A DNA stretch of 64,000 nt, from positions 2,542,001 to 2,606,000 of the forward strand of contig NZ_CP092365.1 of the NCBI RefSeq assembly GCF_022370835.2, in the 5' to 3' direction. Origin of the DNA: Mycolicibacillus parakoreensis (GTDB lineage Bacteria; Actinomycetota; Actinomycetes; Mycobacteriales; Mycobacteriaceae). Within the stretch, counting starts at the first letter, position 1. The number at the start of each line of letters is the position of its first letter. Under the pieces are notes generated by a model that was not told where the DNA came from, ran no database searches, and saw only the letters and a program-made list of their open reading frames with translations. Position numbers and translations under genes: made by a program. Below are positions 27,968 through 36,400 of this stretch, in pieces.

Positions 27968-28950
27968 GCGGGCACCTCCACGTCGTCGGCCGGTGCCGTC
28001 TGGGCCGAATCGCCGGTGAGGGCGAAGAACACCTCGTCGAGGGAGGGGCGCCGCAGCCCGATGTCGACCAGGTCGATCTCGGCGGCGGCCAACCGGCGCA
28101 CCACCTCCAGCAGGGTGTCGGGGCCGTCGGGCGCCGGGATCACGATGCGGTCGGCGTCGGCGCCCGGCCCGCCGTGGTGCTGCTCACCGGCGAGGGCGCC
28201 GAGCGCCTCGGCGATCGCCGGCAGATCGTCGTGGTGGCGCGGCACGATGTCGCAGTAGGTCGCCCCGATGCGGTGTTTGAGCTCGTCGGCGGTGCCGACC
28301 GCGATGACCGCTCCGTGGTCGACGACCACGATCCGGTCGGACAGCGCATCGGCTTCCTCGAGGTACTGGGTGGTCAGCAGTGTGGCGATACCGGCGGCTT
28401 TGAACTCGGCCACCAGATCCCAGATGGCTTGCCGACTGCGCGGATCCAGTCCGGTGGTGGGTTCGTCGAGGAACACCACGTCCGGGCGGACGACCAGCCC
28501 GCAGGCGATGTCGATTCGGCGACGCATCCCGCCGGAGTAGGTGCTGACCGCCCGGTCGGCGGCGTGCTCGAGATCGAACTGGCTCAGCAGTTCGGCGGCT
28601 CGGCTGCGTGCCCGCGATTTGGCCAGGCCCTGCAGGCGGCCGAACATGACCAGGTTCTCCCGGCCGGTCAGGATGTCGTCGAGCGCCACCTGTTGGCCGG
28701 TGACCATGATCGAGCGGCGGACCCCGGCGGGGTCGGTGAGCACGTCGTGACCGGCCACCACGGCCCGACCACGATCGGGGCGGGTCAACGTCGACAGGAT
28801 GTCGACGGTGGTGGTCTTGCCGGCTCCGTTGGGTCCGAGCAGGCCGACCACCTCGCCGTGACCGACCTCGAAACTGATGTCGCGCAACGCCGTCACCGAT
28901 CCGAACGTTTTGCCGATGCCGTCGACGACGACCGCGGATGTGTCGTTCAT
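27964..28950 (-). CDS. drrA: DrrA-like ABC exporter ATPase
   Basis: 328 residues. Walker A GPNGAGKTTT (39-48), ABC signature YSGGMRRR, Walker B VVFLDEPTTGLD, and the DrrA-type C-terminal domain ending in residues that follow the helical extension (LRRPSLDEVFFALTG). ATG 28950 has CAGGAGAACC directly upstream. The gene follows PKS4 by 51 bp, as drrA follows ppsE in the PDIM locus. Confidence 0.92.
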   Translation of the reverse strand: MNDTSAVVVDGIGKTFGSVTALRDISFEVGHGEVVGLLGPNGAGKTTTVDILSTLTRPDRGRAVVAGHDVLTDPAGVRRSIMVTGQQVALDDILTGRENLVMFGRLQGLAKSRARSRAAELLSQFDLEHAADRAVSTYSGGMRRRIDIACGLVVRPDVVFLDEPTTGLDPRSRQAIWDLVAEFKAAGIATLLTTQYLEEADALSDRIVVVDHGAVIAVGTADELKHRIGATYCDIVPRHHDDLPAIAEALGALAGEQHHGGPGADADRIVIPAPDGPDTLLEVVRRLAAAEIDLVDIGLRRPSLDEVFFALTGDSAQTAPADDVEVPA

Positions 28951-29001
28951 GGTTCTCCTGTGCTCGGATCCTGGGCGGGAACCGCCGGATGGGTGGGTCG
29001 G

Positions 29002-32000
29002 TTAGGGCTGCACCGACGACAGGTCGACAAGGGTGAGGTCCTCGTCGGCGAGGTCGGAGTCGGTGCCGTCGTCGGCGGAGTCGTCGTCGGCGATCACCGC
29101 GCGCACCAACGCCATCAACGTGGTGGTGAAGGTGGTGGCCAGCGTCTGCACGGCGCTCGCCTCGATGCGGCGGGTGTCATGCCACCAGTCCAGGTGCAGT
29201 TGCCCGGCGAGGCGATACAGCCGCACCTCGATCACGTGGCCCAACCCGGGCACCGTGTCGCGGACCGGCAGCGCGGTGTCCGGGTCGAACTGCACCGGGG
29301 CCTCGTCGGTGGACAGGCTCGGCAGTTCGGGGATCGTGCCCGCGTTGTGCAGGTAGATCTCGGCGGTGGGCTGCGCGGCCAGGGCGCGCGCGGTCGGCGC
29401 GTACAGGTAGCGCAGCAGACCGTAGCCGATGCCGTAGTGCGGCACCGCCGTCACCGTCTCGTGCACGGCGCTGAGCCGCTCGGCGGCGCTGCCGCTCGGG
29501 CTGGCCGTGCACTGCAGCGCGACCGGATAGACGGTGGTGAACCAGCCGACCGTGCGGTGCAGGTCCACGTCGGGTTTGAGCACCGACCGGCCCTGACCGC
29601 CGAGGTCGATCGCGAGGGTGCCCTCCCCGGTGGTGGTGGCGACGGACTCGGCGAGCGCGGCCAGCACGATGTCGTCGATCGTGACCTGTCGGCGGCGGCG
29701 CGCATCGTCGAGTTCGGTGGTTTCGCCGACGCTCAGCGCGTCGGGGTGACGGCGAAGATCCTCCACTGCGGGGGCGGTGTCGACCGTGGGGTCTCCGACC
29801 CGCAGGGTGGCGGCGGCCGCGGTCTGCACCCAGTGGTCGGCGGTCTCGAGCACCGACGGGTGGGTGCTCAGCGCCGCGCAGCGCGCCGCCCACTGCCGCC
29901 ACGACACCGGGACCGCGGGCAGACTGATGTCCTGTCCGCCGATCCGCTGGCCGAGCGCGGTGAGCACGTCGGCGAGCACGATGTCGCGGGAGGTGGGGTC
30001 GGCGGCCATCGCGTGCAGGCTCAGCGCCAGGTAGCAGGGCCCGTCGTCGCGGCCCCGGATGTGGGTCGCGGTCAGCGGGGCGAGATCCTCGGCGTCGATC
30101 TGCTCGTTGAGCAGCGCCAGCACCGCCTGATGTTCATCGCCGTCCGGCGGCAGTTGGCGGGTGGTGAAGTCGGTGAATTCCTGTGGCGCGCCGATCTCTT
30201 GCACCCAGGTCCCGCCGTGCTGCACCAGTTGCATCCGCAATGCCTCGTGCTGGTTGATGACCGCGGTCAGCGCGGCGTGGATGTCGTCGGCGTCGACGTC
30301 GGGGCGCAGCCGCAACAGCAGCGGGATGCGCCATTGACCGCGGTCGGCGAGCCCCCCGTCGACGAACCGTTCGAGGTTCGGCGGCAGCGGCGGGGCGGCG
30401 CCCGTGCCGGGATCGCCGGCCAGACCGCCCTCGGTGTAGCGCGCGACCAGCGCACGGGCCAGCGCGGTCACGGTCGGGTGCTCGTAGAGGTCCTGCGGCG
30501 TCAGGTCCAGTCCCTCGTGGGTGGCGGTCATGGCCACGCTGATCGCGATCAGCGAGTCGCCGCCGATGTCGAAGAAGTTCGCGCCCGGTTCGATCTCGGT
30601 GATGCCCAGGCACTGCCGCCAGATGCGTTGCACCGTGGCCTCCATCTGCGCGGCCGGGTCGGCGCCGGCGGCCTCGCCGTTGCCGGTGACCGCGGCAGCG
30701 GCCGCCGGAGCGGGGCGCTGACCGTTCGTGCCGGCGCGGTCGATGTAGTCGATCCAGTGCCGTTGCCGGACGAACGGGTAGCCCGCCAGGCTCACCCGCG
30801 TCGGGGTGCGCCCGCCGTGGCGGGCACGCCAGTCGACGTCGATGCCGGCCGCCCACAGCGCACCGAGACCGAGCAGGAACGCGTCGTGGTCGTCGCGGTT
30901 CTGGGCGTGGTGGCGCATCATCCGCACCGCGCGGTGCTCGCGGGTCCAGTCGGGGTGGCGCATCGCCGAGCCGGTGAGGGTTCCGCCCGGGCCGACCTCG
31001 ACCAGCACGCGGCCGGGATGGCCGAGCAGCACGTCGAGTTCGTCGGCGAAGCGGACCGTGGAGCGGATCTGTTTCGCCCAGGTCTGCGGGTCGGTGGCCG
31101 CGTCGGCCGTCAGCCAGCCGCCGGTGATGTTGGACAGCAGCGGGATCCGCGGCTCGTGCAGGTCCAGGCGCGACAGGTAGGCGGAGAACTCCGCGACCAC
31201 CGGGTCCATCAGCCGCGAGTGGAAACCGTGGGAGGTACGCACCCTCCGCGCGGTGATCCCGCGGTCGGCGAGCCGCTCGGTGAACGCGGCGATGGTCTCT
31301 GCCGTTCCGGCGACCACGCAGCTGCCCGGGTCGTTGACGGTGGCCAGGTCCACCTCGGCGGCGGCGAGGTCCTCGGTGATCTGCTGCGGGCTGCACGGCA
31401 CGGCGACCATCACCCCGCGGGGAGCGGCGTGCATCAGCCGGGCCCGCATCGCGACCGCGCGCACCGCGGTGGGCAGGTCGAACACCCCCGCGAGGGTCGC
31501 GGCGGTGTACTCGCCGATGCTGTGGCCGGCCATCGCGGCCGGCTCCACCCCGTAGGACTGCAGCAATCGGGCCAGGGCGTACTGCACGGTGAACAGTGCC
31601 GGCTGGGTCCGGTCGGTGCGTTCCAGGCTGCGTGCGGTGCCCTCGAAGATCTCGGCGGCCAGATCGATGTCGAGTTCGTCGGCGAAGGTGGCGGCGCAGG
31701 CGTCGAACTGCTCGGCGAACACCGGTTCGTGCTCGTAGAGTCCGCGGGCCATCCCGATGTGCTGCGCTCCCTGACCGGGGAACACGAACGCCACCCGGTC
31801 GGCGAGGCCGGTGACGCCGGGATCCGGCGCCTCGGTGACCAGGGCGTTGTCGTGCTCGTCGGCGGCGAGCACGCTCGCCGCCTGCGCCGGGTCGTGGGCC
31901 ACCACCGCGCCGCGCACCGGTTCGGTGCGGCGCTCGGCCAGGGTGGCGGCCACATCGACGAGGTCGGGGCCGTCACCGGCCGACAGTTCGGCGGCCAGCG

Positions 32001-33429
32001 CACCGCGGAAATCCTGCAGGCTCTGCGGGGTGCGCGCCGAGAGCACCAGCACCTGCGGGCCGGCGTCGGTGTCGGCCGGCGCCGCGCGCTCGGGGGCTTG
32101 CTCGAGGACCACGTGGGCGTTGGTCCCCCCGACCCCGAAGGAGGACACCCCCGCGCGGCGCACCCCCGGCCAGTCCCACGGCCCGTGCTGGTCGCGCACC
32201 ACGAACGGTCCACGATCGAGGTGCAGCTCGGGGTTGGGCGCGGTGTAGTGCAGGGTTGCCGGAAGCTCGCGATGCTCCAGGCAGAGAATGGCTTTGATCA
32301 GCCCCGCGACACCGGAGGCCACCTCGAGGTGGCCGATGTTGGATTTGACCGATCCGATGAAGCAGGGTCCGGGACGCTCCTGGTCGGAGACCGCGAAAGC
32401 TTGGCGCAGCCCGTCGAGTTCGATGGGGTCACCCAACGGGGTTCCGGTGCCGTGGGTCTCGACGTAGCCGACGGTGGCGGGATCGATCTCGGCCACCGCG
32501 TGCGCCTCGGCGATCACCTCGGCCTGCCCGACGGCGTTCGGTGCGGCGTAGTTCATTTTGGTCGCGCCGTCGTTGTTGATCGCCGACCCGCGGATCACCG
32601 CGTGGATGCGGTCCCCGTCGGCGACCGCGTCGGCCAACGGTTTGAGCAGCACCACCCCGACACCGCTGCCGAATATGGTGCCGTCGCTGCGGACGTCGAA
32701 CGGGCGGCAGTGGCCGGTGCCCGAGACCATCGACCCCGTTTCATGCCAGTAGCCGACACGGTGCGGCACCCGGATCGACGACCCGCCGGCCAGCGCCAGG
32801 TCGCACTCCCCGCTGAGCAGCGCCTGACACGCCAGGTGCACCGAGACCAGCGACGAGGAGCACGCGGTCTGCACCGACAGCGCGGGGCCGCGCAGGTTGA
32901 ACTGGTGCGAGACCCGGGTGGCCAGATGATCCTTGTCGTTGTGCAGCGACAGGTTGACCATCTCGAAGGTGGCGCCCTCCCCGATGACCGTGTTGGGGCG
33001 GTGGTGCGACATCAGGTTGTGCAGCAGATAGCCGCTGGCCGAACTCGTGCCGAACACCCCGACGGAGGCCTGCAGGTCGGTCGGGTCGCAGCCGGCGTCT
33101 TCGAAGGCATGCCAGGCGGTTTGCAAAAACAGCCGGTGCTGCGGGTCCAGGGTGGCCGCGGTGTGCGGGGTGAGCCCGAAGAATTCGGCGTCGAACTCCT
33201 CGATGCCGTCGAGCAGCGCGGCCCGACGCACATAGGAGTGGTTGGCCAGGGTGGAGTCGGCGACCCCGGCGGCCCGCAGCTCGTCGTCGCTGAGGTCGAC
33301 GATTGATTCGACGCCGTCACGCAGGTTGGCCCAGAACGTGGCGAGCGAGGCGGCGCCGGGGAACCGTCCGGCCATGCCGATCACCGCGATCGCGGTGGCG
33401 GGCAGTTCGGTTTCGGTGGGGGTGTTCAC
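29002..33429 (-). CDS. PKS4: terminal PpsE-like type I polyketide synthase (KS-AT-ACP-C)
   Basis: 1,475 residues, close to PpsE (about 1,488). KS about 15-440 with Cys190 in QTACSSSLV; AT about 545-850 with Ser637 in GHSIGEY and a HGFH motif of the malonyl type; ACP Ser959 in FFDIGGDSLIAIS; then a condensation-like domain of about 450 residues (1000-1440). That last domain has LSLHAMAADP where HHxxxDG is expected, so the canonical motif is broken. There is no reductive domain, so the last extension leaves a beta-keto group, the precursor of a ketone after decarboxylation. The GTG start overlaps the PKS3 stop (GTGA). Confidence 0.93.
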   Translation of the reverse strand: MNTPTETELPATAIAVIGMAGRFPGAASLATFWANLRDGVESIVDLSDDELRAAGVADSTLANHSYVRRAALLDGIEEFDAEFFGLTPHTAATLDPQHRLFLQTAWHAFEDAGCDPTDLQASVGVFGTSSASGYLLHNLMSHHRPNTVIGEGATFEMVNLSLHNDKDHLATRVSHQFNLRGPALSVQTACSSSLVSVHLACQALLSGECDLALAGGSSIRVPHRVGYWHETGSMVSGTGHCRPFDVRSDGTIFGSGVGVVLLKPLADAVADGDRIHAVIRGSAINNDGATKMNYAAPNAVGQAEVIAEAHAVAEIDPATVGYVETHGTGTPLGDPIELDGLRQAFAVSDQERPGPCFIGSVKSNIGHLEVASGVAGLIKAILCLEHRELPATLHYTAPNPELHLDRGPFVVRDQHGPWDWPGVRRAGVSSFGVGGTNAHVVLEQAPERAAPADTDAGPQVLVLSARTPQSLQDFRGALAAELSAGDGPDLVDVAATLAERRTEPVRGAVVAHDPAQAASVLAADEHDNALVTEAPDPGVTGLADRVAFVFPGQGAQHIGMARGLYEHEPVFAEQFDACAATFADELDIDLAAEIFEGTARSLERTDRTQPALFTVQYALARLLQSYGVEPAAMAGHSIGEYTAATLAGVFDLPTAVRAVAMRARLMHAAPRGVMVAVPCSPQQITEDLAAAEVDLATVNDPGSCVVAGTAETIAAFTERLADRGITARRVRTSHGFHSRLMDPVVAEFSAYLSRLDLHEPRIPLLSNITGGWLTADAATDPQTWAKQIRSTVRFADELDVLLGHPGRVLVEVGPGGTLTGSAMRHPDWTREHRAVRMMRHHAQNRDDHDAFLLGLGALWAAGIDVDWRARHGGRTPTRVSLAGYPFVRQRHWIDYIDRAGTNGQRPAPAAAAAVTGNGEAAGADPAAQMEATVQRIWRQCLGITEIEPGANFFDIGGDSLIAISVAMTATHEGLDLTPQDLYEHPTVTALARALVARYTEGGLAGDPGTGAAPPLPPNLERFVDGGLADRGQWRIPLLLRLRPDVDADDIHAALTAVINQHEALRMQLVQHGGTWVQEIGAPQEFTDFTTRQLPPDGDEHQAVLALLNEQIDAEDLAPLTATHIRGRDDGPCYLALSLHAMAADPTSRDIVLADVLTALGQRIGGQDISLPAVPVSWRQWAARCAALSTHPSVLETADHWVQTAAAATLRVGDPTVDTAPAVEDLRRHPDALSVGETTELDDARRRRQVTIDDIVLAALAESVATTTGEGTLAIDLGGQGRSVLKPDVDLHRTVGWFTTVYPVALQCTASPSGSAAERLSAVHETVTAVPHYGIGYGLLRYLYAPTARALAAQPTAEIYLHNAGTIPELPSLSTDEAPVQFDPDTALPVRDTVPGLGHVIEVRLYRLAGQLHLDWWHDTRRIEASAVQTLATTFTTTLMALVRAVIADDDSADDGTDSDLADEDLTLVDLSSVQP

Positions 33430-36400
33430 GCGCGTTGTCCTACCTTCCTGCGGGCGGCGGCGCGTCGGCGTGCCGCGGCCCGCTGTTGGGCGCGTCCGGC
33501 CACCCCGCCGGGCGGGGTGGCGGCGTCGGCGTCGGCGGCCCCGCCGGGATCGGCCGGGCCGGTGAGGTCGAGTTGGCCGATCAGGTCGGCCGCCAGATCC
33601 GCCAGGGTGGCCCTCTGCAGCAGCAGCGCGACCGGGGGTTCGACCCCGAAGTCGCCGCGCACCGTGTTGCGGATCCGCACCGCCATCAACGAGTCCATGC
33701 CCAGCGTGGTCAGCGGGGCGGTCTCATCGACGGTCTCGGCGCTCGGAAAGCCCATGATCGCGGCGATCCGGGAGCGGAGCCGGGCGATGACCGCCGGGGT
33801 GACGGCGTCGGGATCCAACTCCCGCAGCGCCTCGGGCCCGCCCCACTGCTCGTCGGCGGGGTCGCTGTCGAGTTCGCCGGCGAGGTGGGCGAAGTAGCCG
33901 AGGTGGCGCAGCTCGGGGAAGGCCGCGGCGGCCCGGTCCAGGCGCAGCCGGGCCACGCCCACCCGGGCCGGACGGGCCGCGAGCACCGCCTCCAACGCGG
34001 CGATCCCCTCGGCGGGGTCGAGCGGGTCGAGCACACCGAGGCTCAGCGCGCGGGCCGCGCCGACGTCGGCCCACTGTCCCCAGTTGATCGCGGTGCCGGG
34101 CAGACCGCCCGCGCGACGCCACTCGATCAGGGCGTCGAGCCAGGCGTTGGCGGCGGCGTAGGCGCCCTGTCCGGGCGAGCCCAGCAGCGACGCCATCGAG
34201 GAGAACCCGACCCACCAGTCCAGGTCGCGCCCGGCGGTGGCGTGGTGCAGCCGCAGCGCCCCGACCGCCTTGGGACGCCACACCCGCTGCAGGCTGTCCT
34301 GATCGAGGGTGGCCACGATGCGGTCGTCGATCACCGCCGCACCGTGGATGACGCCGCGCAGCGCCAGGCCGGTCTGCTCGGCGGCGGCCACCAGCCGGTC
34401 GGCGACGTCGGGTTCGGCGATGTCGCCGGTGACCACCGCGACGTCGGCGCGGTCCTGCAGCGCCGCCAGCGCGTCGGCCTGCTCCCCCGCCGGGGCGGAG
34501 CGGCTGTTGAGCACGATCCGCCCGGCCCCCCGGTCGGCGAGCCATCCGGCGATCACCAGTCCCAGGCCCCCCAGCCCGCCGGTGAGCAGATAGGCACCGT
34601 CGCCGCGGATCTGTGCGCCGCGGCGGTCGGTGTCGATGCGGGCGCGGGCGAGGCGCTCGACGTAGCGTTCGGCGCCCCGCCAGGCGATCACGTCGTCGGT
34701 GCCGCCGGCCTGCAGTTCGCTGCTCGCGGTGGCGACCGGATCGGCGACGTCATCCAGATCGATCATGGTGGCGCGCAGATCCGGATGCTCGTAGCCGAGC
34801 ACCCGGATCAGACCCCTCAGTGCGCCGATCGTCGGATGGTGGGTGCCGCCCGCGGCTCCGAGGCCGCCGTCGCTGATCAGCCAGAGCCGTGGCGCGGTCC
34901 CGTGCCAGCCGTTGACGATCGCCCGCACGGTGGTCGCGAGGTTCCACAGCAGATCGCTTGCGGCGCCGACGGTGTCGTCGATCCCGCTGCCGTGGTCGCC
35001 GGCGGCGTCGAAGCCGACCGTGTCGAGCACCACGACCACCCCGGCCGGGGGGTGCTCGGGGTCACCGGCGGCGGCGGCGAACGCCTCGAGCACCGCCGGT
35101 TCATCGCCGAGCGTCGCGGAGTGCAGCCGGCGCTGCGGTGCGGCGAATCGGCGGGTGAATTCGGCGGCGGTGTCCGCGGCGCCGGCGGACAGCACCAGCC
35201 AGCTGCCGGCGGCGGCTGCGTCGTCCGTCGGCTGCGGTGCGGCGGTGGACTCCCAGACGGCCTGAAACAGTTTCTGGCTCAACGGCAGCGGCACGGTACG
35301 ACGTTGGACCCGGCGCAGATAGATGCCGTCGAGTTCGGCCAGCGGGGTGCCCGCGTCGTCGGTGAGCACCGCATGGCCGAGCTTGCCGTCGGCGTCGAGG
35401 TCGCTCAGTTCGGCGTAACAGCGGGCGCGTCGACCGATCGTCGCGGGGAACACCCGGATGGCCTCCACCGACACCGGCAGGTAGGTGGTGTCGGCCTCGC
35501 CGGGGGTCTGCTCGGTGACCGCGGCGGCCACGCTCTGCAGGACCGCGTCCAGCAGCACCGGGTGCAGCCGGTAGCCGCGGTGCGGGGTGGCCTCCTCGGG
35601 CAGCGTGATCTCGGTGGCGGCTCCGCCGTCGGCGCGACGCACGATCCGGGTGAGCGCGGCGAACGCCGGCCCGTGGTAGGCGCCGGTGCGCCGCAGCGCG
35701 GTGTAGAAATCCGCGGGTGCCACGACGGTGCCGTCGGCGTCGTCGGCGTCGTCGGCGCCGCGCGGTTGGCGGTGGTCGGTCTCGGTAACGAGGTGGGCCA
35801 CCGCGTGCCGGGCCCAGGTGCCCTCCGCACTGCGCGACAGGATCTCCACGCGGTTGTCGTCGATGCTCAACTGGGTGGTCACCCGGGTCTGTTCGTCGAG
35901 CGGCAGCATCTGTTCGACTTCCAGGCGGGCGAGTCCCGCGGCGGTGTCTCCCAGCGCGTCGCGGCCGGCGGCCAGCGCCATCTCGGCGAACGCGGCGGCG
36001 GGCAGAACCGGTTGGCCGTGCACCCGGTGATCGGCGAGCCAGGGCAGGGTTGCGGTGCCCACATCGGCCTGCCAGGCATGCCCGGAGGGCAGCTCGACGT
36101 GCGCCCCGAGCAGCGGATGGTCGCCGACCGGGGCGGCGGTGGGGGTCTTCACCCAGTAGTCGGTGTGGCGCCACGGCGTCGGCGGGAGGTCGATGAGCCG
36201 GCCGTCGGGAACCGCCGGTGTCGCGGCGATCGTCTTGTGCGCGTGGAAGGTCAGGCTCTCCGGTTGGTCGCGCAGCAGGGTGGGGACCACGGCCGTGTTC
36301 GATCCGAGGGTGTCGCTCAGGGCGTAGGTCAACACCGGGTGGGGGCTGATCTCGATGAAGGTGGCGTGCTCGGCGGCCGCGGTGCGCACCGCCTGCTGCA

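Noticed and set aside
27937..33306. Plus-strand open frame of 1,789 codons
   Set aside because: Antisense shadow of drrA and PKS4; composition is Gly/Arg/Val-rich noise typical of high-GC antisense frames.
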